A model generated the notes under the pieces. The model ran no database searches, was not told the origin of the DNA, and was given only the letters and a program-made list of their open reading frames with translations. DNA of 64,000 bases, from contig NC_057798.1 in the NCBI RefSeq assembly GCF_018294505.1, forward strand, positions 368,057,673 through 368,121,672, read 5' to 3'. This DNA is from Triticum aestivum (Eukaryota; Streptophyta; Magnoliopsida; Poales; Poaceae). Made by a program: the position numbers and the translations under genes. Shown here one piece after another: positions 1-11,345 of this stretch; position 1 is the stretch's first letter; the number at the start of each line of letters is the position of its first letter.

Positions 1-211
1 ATATCACAATCATATTTGAAGAACCTTAGGACATATGATAATGTGTTATTTAGCTTTAAAGGATGGACAACTGCTAGTAGGACACAAAGCACCTACATAG
101 ATCATAGTGTAGATATAATGGGAAAACCCTAAGCATCAGGAGTAAAATCAGGAAAGTGGAACTTGCTGGAATATATGTGCTAGTATTGCTCGTACGGCTA
201 GAAAGGCTTGG
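1..211. other. Flanking intergenic DNA, left of Athila-1
   Basis: This is the target DNA into which Athila-1 inserted; it resumes at 30407 after the second TSD copy. I see no convincing ORF, RNA gene or repeat boundary. Positions 105-148 weakly resemble 31555-31600 on the far side of the element (see findings). Confidence 0.5.
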
Positions 212-216
212 CATAC

Positions 217-1732
217 TGATACGTCCATTTTGCATCATGCTTTTATGGCAATATTTATTGCATTATGGGCTGTTATTTCACGTTATGTTACAATACTTAT
301 GGCTATTCTCTCTTATTTTACAAGGTTTACATGAAAAGGGAGAATGTCGGCAGCTGGAATTCTGGGCTGGAAAAGGAGCAAATATTGAAGGACTATTCTG
401 TGCAACTCCAAAAGTCCTGAAACTCCATGGAACACCTTAAAATAAATAAAGAAAAATTGTCGCCAAAGATGAAGGCCAGGGGGCGCACACCCTACTCACG
501 AGGGTGGGGGGTGCGCCCCTCCTGGGCGCGCCCCCTACCTCGTGGGCCCCCTGGTGGCTCTCCGACGTCCATCTTCTCCTATATGAAGTCTTTTGATTAG
601 AAAAAATAGAAGAGAACCTTTCGGGACGAGACTACGCCACCACGAGGCGGAACTTTGGCGGAACCAATCTAGGGCTCCGGCAGAGCTATTCTGCCGGGGA
701 CACTTCCCTCCGGGAGGGGGAAATCATCACCATCGTCATCACCAACGCTCCTCTCATCGGGAGAGGGCAATCTCCATCAACATCTTCACCAGCACCATCT
801 CATCTCCAAACCCTAGTTCATCTCTTTTATCCAATTCTTGTCTCCAAGTCCGGGATTGGTGCTAGTAGGTTGCTAGTAGTGTTGATTACTCCTTGTAGTT
901 GATGCTAGTTGGTTTATTTGGTGGAATATCATATGTTCAGATCCTTTATGCACATTATTACCCCTCTGATTATGAACATGAATATGCTTTGTGAGTAGTT
1001 ATGTTTGTTCCTGAGGACAAGGGAGAATTCTTGCTATTAGTAGTCATGTAAATTTGGTATTCGTTTGATATTTTGATAAGATGTATGTTGTCTAACCTCT
1101 AGTGGTGTTATGTGAACGTCGACTACATAACACTTCACCATTATTTGGGCCTAGATGAAGGCATTGGGAAGTAATAATTAGATGATGGGTTGCTAGAGTG
1201 ACAGAAGCTTAAACCCTAGTTTATGCGTTGCTTCGTAAGGGGCTGATTTGGATCCATATGTTTCATGCTATTGTTAGGTTTACCTTAATACTTTTGTTGT
1301 AGTTGCGGATGCTTGCAATAGAGGTTAATCATAAGTGGGATGCTTTTCCAAGTAAGGGAAGTACCCAAGCACCGGTCCGCCCACATATCAAATTATCAAA
1401 GTACCGAACGCGAATCGTATGAGCGTGATGAAAACTAGGTTGACGATATTCCCATGTGTCCTCGGGAGCGCCTTTCCTATTATAAGAGTTTGTCCAGGCT
1501 TGTCCTTTGCTACAAAAAGGATTGGGCCACCTTGCTGCACTTTATTTACTTTTGTTACTTGTTGCTCGTTACCATTTATCTTATCACAAAATTATCTGTT
1601 ACCACTTATTTCAGTACTTGCAGAGAATACCTTGCTGAAAACCGCTTATCATTTCCTTCTGCTCCTCGTTGGGTTCGACACTCTTACTTATCGAAAGGAC
1701 TACGATAGATCCCCTATACTTGTAGGTCATCA
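217..1732 (+). repeat. 5' LTR of Athila-1
   Basis: 1516 bp, starts TGATACGTCC and ends GGTCATCA. By-eye alignment to the 3' LTR gives about 51 substitutions (about 3.4 %) plus short indels. A GC-rich inverted-repeat block (about 476-554; arms begin CCAGGGGGC and end GGCCCCCTGG) lies just upstream of a TATA-like CTATATGAAG at about 579-588. This is probably the element's promoter, with transcription starting some 30 bases later. Short ORFs inside the LTR are not genes. Confidence 0.95.
580..588 (+). promoter_or_regulatory. Probable LTR promoter TATA box (Athila-1)
   Basis: TATATGAAG follows a GC-rich hairpin block in U3. The same arrangement, a GC-rich inverted repeat then TATATA, recurs in the Athila-2 LTR (35824-35930) and ahead of ORF3 in Athila-1 and Athila-2. 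Assignment is by position and resemblance only; the start site is not known. Confidence 0.5.
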
Positions 1733-1743
1733 AGACTCTTTTC

Positions 1744-1761
1744 TGGCGCCGTTGGCGGGGA
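1744..1761 (+). other. Primer-binding site, tRNA-Asp type (Athila-1)
   Basis: TGGCGCCGTTGGCGGGGA lies 11 bases after the LTR and matches the complement of the 3' end of plant tRNA-Asp at 17 of 18 positions (G for C at position 12). This is where minus-strand DNA synthesis would be primed and it fixes the element's orientation. Confidence 0.85.
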
Positions 1762-1839
1762 GTGAAGCGCCTTTGGTTGGTGGAATTTGGTAAGGAAAAA
1801 ATTTATTTAGTGTGCTGAAATTTTCTGTCACTTGTTACT

Positions 1840-3520
1840 ATGGAAAGTAATTGTCTGAGGGGCTTGTTCGGGGTATCTTCACCCCGTCCAGATGATCCAA
1901 GAGTTGCTCCTCAACCTACTGAACCTACTGAATCTATTGAAAATGAAACTGCTTTTCAGATTCCTTCGAGTATGATGGAAAAACTGCTAGCTAACACTTT
2001 CGCAGGAGACGAAACAAAGCATCTTGACAAACATCTACGCTTTCTGGATGATATTTGTGGACTATTTAAGCTTGCAGGTATACCCGATGATGTTGTTAAG
2101 ATGAAGGCTTTCCCTTTATCTTTGGAGGGAGACGCATTGACATGGTATAGGCTATGTGATGATACGAGATCATGGAACTATAAAAGATTGAAATTGGAAT
2201 TTCATCAAAAGTATTACCCTATGCATCTTGTTCATCGTGATCGCAATTATATATATAATTTTTGGCCCCGTGAAGGAGAAAGCATCGCTCAAGCTTGGGG
2301 GAGGCTTAAATCAATGTTATATTCATGCCCCAATCATGAGCACTCAAAATTGACAATTCTCCAGAATTTTTATGCTCGGCTTTCTGATAATAATCGCACC
2401 ATGCTCGATACTTCTTGTGCTGGCTCTTTTATGATGAAGTCTATTGAATTTGGATGGAATTTGTTGGATAGAATTAAACACAACTCTGAAGATTGGGACC
2501 GCGACGAAGGTAAGGAGTCAGGTATGACACCTAAGTTTGATTGTGTTAAATCTTTTATGGATACCGATATTTTCCGTAAGTTTAGCACTAAATATGGACT
2601 TGACTCTGAGATAGTAGCTTCTTTCTGTGAATCTTTTGCTACTTATGTTGATCTCCCCAAGGAGAAGTGGTTTAAATATCATCCTCCCATAGAAGTAAAA
2701 GTAGCTGCACCTATTAAAGTTGAAGAAAAGAATGTCACTTACAATGATCCAATTGTTCCTACTTCTTATGTTGAGAAACCACCTTTCCCTGTTAGAATGA
2801 AGGATCATACTAAAGCTTCAACTGTTGTTCGTAAAAGCAATACTAGGACTTATACACCTCCTGAGCAAGTCAAAGTAGAACCCAATATTGCTATTGTTAA
2901 AGATCTCTTATCTGATAATATTGATGGGCATGTTATTCAATTCACTGGTGAAACTGCTAGAATTGCTAAACCCTGTGATAGAGATAAACATAGACCTGTG
3001 GTAGGCGTGCCTGTTATTTCTGTTAAAATAGGAGATCATTGTTATCATGGCTTATGTGATATGGGTGCTAGTGCTAGTGTTATACCCATTGGGTTATACA
3101 AAGAAATTATGCATGAGATTGCACCTGCTGAGTTAGAGGAAATTGATGTTACAATTAAACTTGCCAATAGAGATACTATATCTCCAATGGGAATTGTTAG
3201 AGATGTTGAAGTCTTGTGTGGGAAAACCAAATATCCCGCTGATTTTCTTGTTCTTGGTTCTCCACAAGATAGCTTTTCTCCCATTATATTTGGTAGACCC
3301 TTCTTGCGTACTGTTAATGCTATGATAGATTGCGAAAAGAATTTTGTTACTATTGGCTTGGATGATATGGTTCATGAGTTTAATTTCTCTAAATTTAGTA
3401 AACAACATCGTGAGGAAGAATTGCCTAGTAAGGATGAAATTATTGGTCTTGCTTCTATTGCTGTACCTCCTAGTGATCCTTTAGAACACTATTTGCTAGA
3501 CCATGATAATGATATGTTCA
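1840..3520 (+). pseudogene. gag: Athila-1 gag-protease region, cut by the Tat insertion
   Basis: An open frame starting MESNCLRG runs 560 codons to the Tat insertion point; the reading frame then passes into the Tat LTR and stops at 3642, an artefact of the insertion. Residues about 45-230 are a retrotransposon gag domain (motifs include DDICGLF, LEGDALTWY and EFHQKYYP), which would form the particle shell. The aspartic protease active site is at about residue 407 in a CDMGASASV context, D-M-G-A-S standing for the usual D-T/S-G-A. No CCHC zinc knuckle is apparent. The coding frame resumes at 23296, after the TSD. The Athila-2 gag (51633 downward) is a clear homologue. Intact up to the insertion, but no longer able to make Gag-Pol. 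Confidence 0.88.
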
Positions 3521-4436
3521 TGTCGGGGAAACTGATCCACGAACACCTATGGGGCCGGCGGGGGGCGGAGATCGCACGAAGAGCAGATCGAGGCGAAGCA
3601 CACGAGCAGTTTACCCAACTTCGGAGCTCTCCGGAGAGATAACACTCCTACTGCTGCTTGTCTGGTTCCATTATGTTCTTGCTCGCGAGAGCTAAGTGTT
3701 TTCTGGCTCCCCAATCAATCTAACCCCCTCTACGTTGCGCATGGGCCTCCTTTTATATGCTCAAGGGGTCACCGACAGGTGGCATCGCAGAGAAGGGTAT
3801 GAATGTAAAAAGTGGGGTGGTTGGTACAGTTACTTGTACAGTGCACCCTACCTAACCCTGATGGCAGGGGACAAGGGCATTAAATGCCCGTCTGGGTCGC
3901 CCAAACAGTGCAGAAAAGGACCGTTAGGGGCGCCACCGTTCGCCACGATGGCGATCTTGTCAGCTTCGCATGCCACTGCGCACCGCTGGCTGCACAGCCT
4001 CCCGCCACGCGCGCCTGGAGAGGCCCCCAGAGCGACACGTTGGTGGATGTGCTGGAGCATGGGCACAGAGTGGCCGCCTGCCGCGGCAAGCGCCTTGCCG
4101 CTGTTGTTATCTTGTCGGGTTCGTAAGCTTGTCGCTCACCGGGCCTTGAGGTACCTTGGTTGGTCTTCCCGGCAAGCTCCTCTTGCCGGGGCCTTGTTGC
4201 CTTGCCGGAGCGCGTGGCGCGTCGCGGCAAGTTCCTTGGAGTGCCTTGGTTGGCCTTCCCGGCAAGCTCCTCTTGCCGGGGCCTTGTCTCCTGAGCTTAA
4301 ATACTTTGTTCTTGAATGGCTCCAAGGGAACCACGGAGGATCTTGGCGTTCGCCTGGCAAGCCTTGCCGCTGGGTGCTGCAACTGCCCGTGCACAAGTTC
4401 GGGGTACTAGGGTACCCCTATTCTAGTACACCGACA
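3521..4436 (-). repeat. 3' LTR of the Tat element
   Basis: 916 bp. It differs from the 940-bp 5' LTR by 16 substitutions (15 transitions, one transversion; mostly CpG changes) and one 24-bp deletion near 3560 between short CGGCGG repeats. Substitution divergence is about 1.75 %. ORFs of up to 292 codons here are chance frames in GC-rich DNA and are repeated in the other LTR. Confidence 0.95.
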
Positions 4437-4460
4437 GGAGCCCCCGGGCCTGGGCCAGAC
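4437..4460 (-). other. Polypurine tract region of the Tat element
   Basis: On the - strand the bases next to the 3' LTR read CCCGGGGGCTCC, the usual place for plus-strand priming in this lineage. It is G-rich rather than purely purine, so the exact tract is uncertain. Confidence 0.5.
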
Positions 4461-4643
4461 ACGGTGCCGAGCGCTGTTGGGCCAGGCCCAAGACAGGGCA
4501 CGGGCACACGCGGACTGGGCCATGCCGAATCTCGCTCCGTATCCACCGCGCTCTCCCCTAACGGCACGCGTTGAATGCAGCGTCGTGGGAGAGATCGTGG
4601 TGGTTCTTTATTCGGAAGGGCGAAACGTCCGCCCCGTCCCTGA

Positions 4644-4649
4644 TTATAA
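4644..4649 (+). promoter_or_regulatory. Possible TATA box of the Tat antisense gene
   Basis: TTATAA (in GATTATAAGC) lies about 165 bases before the ATG at 4815 and just inside the 3' LTR boundary, facing the antisense gene. A GC-rich leader follows. No other support. Confidence 0.35.
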
Positions 4650-4814
4650 GCAGAGGAAACAGAGGGCGGTTCGTTCCCCCTCGCTGGTTGCTACTACTCC
4701 ATCTTCACGAACCTCCGCCGCTCCCCCCTTCTTCTCGAAGCTGAGAGAGCAGCGCTCCGCCCCCCATTGCCACCAGCATCACCAACGCCGTCGACCTCCC
4801 CCACCACCTCCGCC

Positions 4815-5606
4815 ATGGCTCCGAAAGCCGACAAGGGAAAGGGCGCGAAGTCGGCCGAGGCGCAGCGGCTCGTGGCGCTGCGGAAGGAGCGGGCGATCTT
4901 CTCCCCCCAACTCGGCGTGCAGGAGCTGAGGGAGTACTTCTACCTCTTTTGGGCGACGGAGACGCGTGCGCATCCGCGCACGAGGGTACTCCCGGCCGCT
5001 GCTTCGGAGCTGGCTCCAAACGGGTACCCATTCTTCGCGGTATTCTTCTATTGCGGGCTCTGCCCGCCCTTCTCGGAGTTCTTCTGCGATATCATGAACA
5101 CCTACGGCTTCCGCCTCCTTGACTTCACCCCCAACGTCGTTCTGACCATGGCAGTTTTCGCACATTTGTGCGAAAACTTTGTCGGAGTCCACCCCAATGT
5201 TGCCCTTTTCCGCCACTTCTTCATACCTCGGGTAGAGAGAGGAGAGCCGCTTGCCGGAGGGATTGCCTGGATCTCGAGAGTCGGCAAGAAGGAGGCGTAC
5301 TTGGAGGGTGAGCTCCGCAGCAAGTGGGATGAGTGGAGAGCGGAGTGGTGCTGGATCGTCGAGGAGAATCCGCAGCCCTTCACCGCCGTGCGCCAAGCTC
5401 CAATACTGCGCGGCAATGACTGGAGCAACGTGGCCCTGGAAGACGAGAGGCTGAAGATCGCCATTACTAGGATCCTTCACCTCAGGCTTGCCGGGCTCAC
5501 TGGGCGCTGTAGGCGCAGATTTCCTCCGCCGCCGCATCGCCCCCCTGCAGGAGAGGGGGAGGCCCGTCTGGGAATTCAAGAACTCGGCGGACATCATGAG
5601 GCTGCG
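4815..5606 (+). pseudogene. Tat antisense ORF, 5' part (putative gypsy-type domain protein)
   Basis: The frame opens MAPKADKGKG and encodes a domain with ELREYFYLF, LPAAASEL, YPFFAVFF, CGLCPPFSEFF, YGFRLLDFTPN and WCWIVEE. This is the style of the plant 'putative gypsy type transposon' domain (Pfam PF04195 as I recall it) that sits antisense in grass Tat elements. Its biochemical role is unknown. A one-base shift near 5505 moves the frame; the good frame continues to 5606, where the CRM element inserted, and resumes at 13454. The ATG at 4815 is preferred because it has a Kozak-like CCATGGC and begins the conserved basic N-terminus. Confidence 0.75.
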
Positions 5607-6530
5607 TGATAGAGGCAAAGGTGTCCCGTCTTTCGATGAGATGATGGATTTCGCTTTGGTGGAAGTCGACTTTGACGATCCGACTACGAACGTGCGAGGA
5701 CGTCGCGCCTTAGCAATCGCTAAACCAACTCCAAGAGGTTATTGACCACGCCGGAGCACGATCAACCTGACCACGAGGGTCTGTTTCCTGCGAGCAAACG
5801 AAGAACAAGCAAGAAACTGAGATTGCAATCGGGATATTGCGAATATAAGATGAAAGCTTTATTGATCAAGGTGGGGTTCTGTGACGCCTTTGTCTGGTCG
5901 TTGAACACAAACGAAGTACGCGAAGTTGCAGCTATGGCGAACTTTTAATCTAAACAAAACCCAAAGTCTAAACAATGCCCTAAGGGTTGTATATATGGAG
6001 GAAGAGGGGGGGGAGGGGAATTTCGTGGCCCTTGGTGGAGGGGTCCGAAATCAACCCTATCTCTTGTTTCCCCACACATACGGACTCTAAAAATAGCCTA
6101 TACTTATGTATTTCGAAATTACATGGGCCTGGCCCAATAATAAGGTGACGCAGCACCTAAAATAGCCCCGGGACGAAATTTATGAAGTGGCATCTTGTAT
6201 ATTTCGTCCAAGGCTTCATGCACCCATTACGGTGGCTTCAAAGTCCTGAAATCATCACTTGTAACTCCGTTCTTGTTTCCCTTGCGCATGCCATCATCTC
6301 CATGCTTGTTCTTGCTCCAATGTTCATCCTTCTCCAAGCTAGGCCCTTCATTTGTAAGCAAAACAAATGTATCCAATTTAGGCAGCATCATATTCTCATG
6401 AACATTAGAATCATTACCAAGAAACGAAAGTACCTGGTAATTTAGTTGGCGTGCACGAGCTCTAGTAATTGGTCCAGTATGTATAGCAGCAGGGGTTGTG
6501 GGTGTAACAATTGTATTGATGTCCTCATCA
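5607..6530 (-). repeat. 3' LTR of the CRM-like element
   Basis: 924 bp; on the - strand it begins TGATGAGGAC and ends in GCCTCTATCA. It encodes the last roughly 100 residues of the polyprotein (stop near 6227). On the - strand the PPT AAGAAGGGGAGGA directly precedes it (6531-6543). Confidence 0.95.
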
Positions 6531-9500
6531 TCCTCCCCTTCTTGAAATGAAGTCGTCCTCGACGGAAGTTCATCTTCCTCACCCAAATAAGGCTTCAAAT
6601 CTGCAATGTTAAAAGTGGGACTAACCCCAAAATCTGCAGGCAGCTCAAGTTTATATGCATTATCATTTATTTTCTCTAACACCTTAAAGGGACCATCAGC
6701 ACGTGGCATTAACTTTGATTTGCGCAAATCAGGAAATCTATCCTTACGCAAATGTAACCAAACAAGATCTCCAGGTGCAAACACAACATGTTTTCTACCC
6801 TTATCTCCAGCAAGTTTATATTTAGCATTCATGCGCTCAATGTTTTCCTTAGTTAACTCATGCATTTTTAAAATCAATTCAGCACGTTGTTTAGCATCAA
6901 AATTAACCTTCTCCGAAGATGGAAGAGGCAACAAATCAATAGGTGCACGAGGTAGGAAACCATACACAACTTCAAAAGGGCACATCTTAGTAGTAGAATG
7001 CAATGAACGATTATAAGCAAATTCAATATGAGGCAAGCATTCCTCCCACATTTTCTTATTATTCTTCAAAACAGCCCTAAGCATAGTAGACAACGTTCTA
7101 TTGACTACTTCAGTTTGTCCATCAGTTTGGGGGTGACAAGTAGTACTAAAAAGCAGTTTAGTCCCCAACTTAGCCCATAAACATCTCCAAAAGTGGCTAA
7201 GAAATTTAGTATCACGATCTGAAACAATAGTATTTGGCACACCATGCAAGCGAATAATTTCACGAAAGAACAAATCAGCAACATTAACAGCATCATCGCT
7301 TTTATGACATGGTATAAAGTGTGCCATTTTCGAGAATCTATCCACGACAACAAATATGCTATCCCTCCCCTTCTTTGTTCGAGGTAAACCTAAAACAAAG
7401 TCCATAGATATATCCTCCCAAGGAACACTAGGTACAGGCAAAGGCATATATAAACCATGAGGATTGAGTCGTGACTTAGCTTTTTGACATGTAGTGCAGC
7501 GAGCAATAAAACGCTCAACATCCCGTCTCATCTTTGGCCAAAAGAAATGTGTAGCAAGTACGTCCTCCGTCTTCTTCACGCCAAAGTGTCCCATTAATCC
7601 TCCTCCATGCGCCTCCTGCAACAACAAAAGACGAACGGAGCTAGCTGGAATGCATAGCTTGTTAGCACGAAACACAAATCCATCGTTAACAACAAACTTG
7701 TTCCACATTCTTCCTTCTTTACAATTCTGCATTACATCTTTAAAATCAGCATCATGCACATATTGATCTTTGATGGTCTCCAAACCAAATATTTTGAAGT
7801 CAAGTTGTGAAAGCATAGTATAGCGACGAGACAATGCATCAGCAATAACATTTTCTTTTCCCTTCTTGTGTTTAATGACATAAGGGAAAGTCTCAATGAA
7901 TTCAACCCATTTAGCATGTCTACGATTCAGTTTAGCTTGACTTTTAATATGTTTCAAAGATTCATGATCAGAATGTATAACAAATTCTTTGGGCCATAAA
8001 TAATGTTGCCATGTTTCTAAAGTCCGAACAAGAGCATATAATTCTTTATCATAAGTAGAATAATTCAGACTAGGCCCACTCAATTTTTCAGAAAAGTATG
8101 CAACAGGTTTGCCATCTTGTAATAACACACCTCCTAATCCAATTCCACTAGCATCACATTCAAGCTCAAAAGTCTTATTAAAATCAGGAAGTTGGAGTAA
8201 AGGAGCATGTGTCAACTTATCTTTCAATACCGTGAAGGCTTCTTCCTGTGCGGTACCCCAAAGAAAAGGCACATCTTTCTTTGTAAGCTCATTGAGAGGT
8301 GCAGCAATGGTGCTGAAATCTCTCACAAAACGCCTATAGAATCCAGCGAGGCCAAGAAAACTCCTCACTTGTGTGACCGTTTTGGGCTGCGGCCAACTCT
8401 CAATAGCTTCAATCTTGGCTTTATCAACTTCAATTCCCTGTGGAGTAACAACATAGCCAAGAAAAGATACTCGGTCGGTGCAAAAGGTGCACTTCCCAAG
8501 GTTACCAAACAAACGTGCATCACGTAGAGCAATAAAAACAGCACGTAAATGTTCCAAATGTTCTTCCAAAGATCTGCTATAAATCAATATGTCATCAAAG
8601 TAAACTACCACAAATCGTCCAATGAAAGCACGTAAAACTTCGTTCATTAATCTCATGAAAGTACTAGGTGCATTAGTTAACCCAAAAGGCATGACTAACC
8701 ACTCATATAATCCAAACTTAGTTTTAAATGCTGTTTTCCATTCATCTCCCAATTTCATACGAATTTGATGGTAGCCACTACGCAAATCAACTTTGGAGAA
8801 TATTGTAGAGCCACTCAATTCATCAAGCATATCATCTAGCCTAGGAATAGGATGACGATAACGAATAGTAATATTATTAATGCCTCTACAATCAACACAC
8901 ATACGTGATGTACCATCCTTTTTCGGCACTAGAATAATAGGAACAGCACAAGGACTAAGGGATTCGCGTATATAACCTTTGTCGAGAAGCTCTTGTACTT
9001 GACGCATAATCTCCTTCGTCTCCTCTGGATTGGTACGGTATGGTGCACGGTTTGGCAGTGAAGCACCGGGAATTAAGTCAATCTGATGCTCAATCCCTCG
9101 AATAGGCGGTAATCCCGGTGGCACGTCTTGTGGAAAGACGTCAGCGAACTCCTGCAAAATGTTAGTGACAGCAGGAGGCAAAGAGGAAGGCACGTCCTCG
9201 AATGAAAATAATGCCTCTTTGCACACAAAAGCATAGCAAACAGATTTGCTGAAATCTAGCTCATCAATATCAGATTTGGTGGCAAATAAACATGCACTTT
9301 TCAATTTAATTTCAGAAGCAACACTAGATGGTTTATTATTAGGCTTCATTTGTTGCTCAAATTCTTTTGCCACAATCTGATTTTCACTCTTATTCGTCTC
9401 CTGTTTTGCTTTATTAGCTCTATTAATATCATCTTTCAAAATGGAATCAGGAGTCATAGGAAGCAAAGTAATATTTTTATCCTTATGAACAAGAGTATAG

Positions 9501-10474
9501 TGATTGTTTCTACCATGGTGTACAGAATTTTTATCAAATTGCCATGGTCTACCAAGTAATAAGGAACATGCTTGCATAGGTACCACATCACAATCAACAT
9601 AATCAGCATATGTAGAGATACTAAAATGCACACGAACAGTACGTGTTACCTTAACCTTGCCGCTGTTGTTGAACCATTGGATGTAGTAAGGATGTGGATG
9701 TGGTCTTGTGGTGAGAGAAAGCTTCTCCACCATCTCCATGCTAGCCAAGTTGTTGCAGCTCCCTCCGTCTATGATGACGCGCACAGAACGTTCCTTCACA
9801 ACTCCCTTGGTATGGAACAAATTGTGCCTCTGATTTTGCTCAGCTTGTGTGACCTGCACACTCAAAACACGTTGAGCAACTAAACATTCATACCTGTCAG
9901 CGTCTTCAGGAGCCATGTATTGCGTCTCATGATCAGAATCATCTCCACCATGTTCTTCACGTGTAATAAGAGCCAATGTCTCCTCATCATAGTCACTAGC
10001 GGACTCATATCCACCATCCGCGGTAGCAATCATCACACGCGGAGATTTGCATTCCCTCGCATAATGACCTCCTCCCTTACAACGACGACAAATAATATCA
10101 CTTGTGTGCCCTGTTGATGCCATGGAAGAAGAAGAACGCTGTGCAGGCCCCGCAGGTGCGCTCTTGGCAGATAATGGTGGTTGTGCCTGTTTTCTTGTAT
10201 CACGGCTGGAGGTGGCACCGGATGGAGGTGCTGGTGCAGTTGAAGTAGAAGATGCACGTGGTGTCCATGATGAAGGTCGGCCTGCAGAAAAGTTAGTTCG
10301 CCCCAATGCTTGTCGATCCTGCACTTCACGTTCAGCTTTACAAGCAAGATGGAATAAACGAGTGATATTAGTATACTCCTTATAGTCTAGAATGGTCTGA
10401 ATCTCTCTATTTAATCCACCCAGAAAACGTGCAAGCATAGCTTCATTCTCCTCAACAATACCACATCTAATCAT
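6227..10474 (-). CDS. pol: CRM-like Gag-Pol polyprotein: zinc knuckle, protease, RT, RNase H, integrase
   Basis: 1415 codons, uninterrupted. Domains in order: C-terminal Gag with a zinc knuckle [14 protein letters not shown] (129-142); aspartic protease with IIDGGSCNN (active D236); reverse transcriptase with [10 protein letters not shown] and catalytic YFDD (625-628); RNase H with D773, E811, D836 and D879; integrase with HHCC zinc finger (H956, H963, C993, C996) and DDE triad D1025, D1086, E1122 (35-residue spacing between the last two); then a C-terminal tail to 1415. All catalytic residues are present. Residues after about 1315 are encoded by the 3' LTR, typical of CRM elements. The true start is the Gag ATG at 11345; codon 1 here only reflects a frameshift near 10515. 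Function: copies the element RNA into DNA and integrates it. Confidence 0.93.
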   Translation of the reverse strand: MIRCGIVEENEAMLARFLGGLNREIQTILDYKEYTNITRLFHLACKAEREVQDRQALGRTNFSAGRPSSWTPRASSTSTAPAPPSGATSSRDTRKQAQPPLSAKSAPAGPAQRSSSSMASTGHTSDIICRRCKGGGHYARECKSPRVMIATADGGYESASDYDEETLALITREEHGGDDSDHETQYMAPEDADRYECLVAQRVLSVQVTQAEQNQRHNLFHTKGVVKERSVRVIIDGGSCNNLASMEMVEKLSLTTRPHPHPYYIQWFNNSGKVKVTRTVRVHFSISTYADYVDCDVVPMQACSLLLGRPWQFDKNSVHHGRNNHYTLVHKDKNITLLPMTPDSILKDDINRANKAKQETNKSENQIVAKEFEQQMKPNNKPSSVASEIKLKSACLFATKSDIDELDFSKSVCYAFVCKEALFSFEDVPSSLPPAVTNILQEFADVFPQDVPPGLPPIRGIEHQIDLIPGASLPNRAPYRTNPEETKEIMRQVQELLDKGYIRESLSPCAVPIILVPKKDGTSRMCVDCRGINNITIRYRHPIPRLDDMLDELSGSTIFSKVDLRSGYHQIRMKLGDEWKTAFKTKFGLYEWLVMPFGLTNAPSTFMRLMNEVLRAFIGRFVVVYFDDILIYSRSLEEHLEHLRAVFIALRDARLFGNLGKCTFCTDRVSFLGYVVTPQGIEVDKAKIEAIESWPQPKTVTQVRSFLGLAGFYRRFVRDFSTIAAPLNELTKKDVPFLWGTAQEEAFTVLKDKLTHAPLLQLPDFNKTFELECDASGIGLGGVLLQDGKPVAYFSEKLSGPSLNYSTYDKELYALVRTLETWQHYLWPKEFVIHSDHESLKHIKSQAKLNRRHAKWVEFIETFPYVIKHKKGKENVIADALSRRYTMLSQLDFKIFGLETIKDQYVHDADFKDVMQNCKEGRMWNKFVVNDGFVFRANKLCIPASSVRLLLLQEAHGGGLMGHFGVKKTEDVLATHFFWPKMRRDVERFIARCTTCQKAKSRLNPHGLYMPLPVPSVPWEDISMDFVLGLPRTKKGRDSIFVVVDRFSKMAHFIPCHKSDDAVNVADLFFREIIRLHGVPNTIVSDRDTKFLSHFWRCLWAKLGTKLLFSTTCHPQTDGQTEVVNRTLSTMLRAVLKNNKKMWEECLPHIEFAYNRSLHSTTKMCPFEVVYGFLPRAPIDLLPLPSSEKVNFDAKQRAELILKMHELTKENIERMNAKYKLAGDKGRKHVVFAPGDLVWLHLRKDRFPDLRKSKLMPRADGPFKVLEKINDNAYKLELPADFGVSPTFNIADLKPYLGEEDELPSRTTSFQEGEDDEDINTIVTPTTPAAIHTGPITRARARQLNYQVLSFLGNDSNVHENMMLPKLDTFVLLTNEGPSLEKDEHWSKNKHGDDGMRKGNKNGVTSDDFRTLKPP

Positions 10475-11345
10475 GCCAGTTTGTAATTCCTGATAATATT
10501 CTTCTACAGAATTTTTCCTTGTCTTAAGCGCTGTAATTTTTGAAGCAATTCACGTTGATAATATGGTGGAACCCAACGCGTACGCATAGCAGTTTTCAAA
10601 GCAGCCCAAGTAGTTGGAATAGGATACAATCTACAATGTTCAGACCACCATACACATGCAAAACTAGTGAAAGCACAAACAGCAGCAGCAACTCGTCTCT
10701 CCTCAGGATATTGTAAACATGTAAATCGTTGTTCAGTTTCTAACTCCCAAGTAAGATATATATCAGGAACATATCTACCCTCAAATGGTGGAATATTCAA
10801 TTTCAGTTTAGGAATATGGACATCATCTCGTACCTGAGGTGGTGGTGCAGGCCTACCATTACGAATATATACCTGAGGTCGACCTGCTGGTGGTGGTGCT
10901 GGTGGCTGCTCGTAGATCTGATTTTGATCAACCTCATCCTCATAATCGCCCGCATACTCATCATCCTCCTGGTACGAGCAACAGCAGTAGCAGGAGCCAC
11001 AGAAGTATCAACAGCAGCACCAACAGTTTGGCCAAACGCAAGAGGAACACGGCTCGCTCGGCGAAGGTCTATTTCGCGACGTGGAGGTAGTCGTTGTTGT
11101 TGTTGTTGGAGAGGTGCGTTAGGTGCAGCGGGTGGTGGTGGTGGAAGACGCGCGAGCAATTCATTAAATCTGTTATCGAGCTTTGTTTCGAACGTCTTCT
11201 CAAGGCCAGTGATCTTCTCCATGGCCTCTTCAAAATTGTTCAGCACATCTTGCACCTGTTCAGTCATCATTTGCTGAAACTTATCATGAAGCTCCTTGTT
11301 CGATAAATTCTCCCAGTCAATCTCGTCGGCTTGTGATCCTGGCAT
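10475..11345 (-). pseudogene. gag: CRM-like gag, N-terminal part with two one-base frameshifts
   Basis: Translation would start at 11345 (MPGSQADEIDW). The N-terminus has an acidic/coiled segment (NNFEEAMEKITGLEKTFETK) and a proline/glutamine stretch. The frame shifts near 10975, then NIPPFEGRYVPDIYLTWE begins the gag core, including the usual W-x(6)-R-type gag motifs (CVWWSEHCR, WALKTAMR style). A second shift occurs in an A-run near 10515 (five A where six would keep frame), after which the frame joins the long pol ORF at 10474. Each lesion looks like loss of one base. In so young an element these may be real or sequencing errors. Confidence 0.8.

Noticed and set aside
3696..4574. 292-codon ORF and its - strand partners
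   Set aside because: Lies mostly in the Tat LTR, recurs in the other LTR (22550-23302), is GC-rich with frames open on both strands and has no domain.
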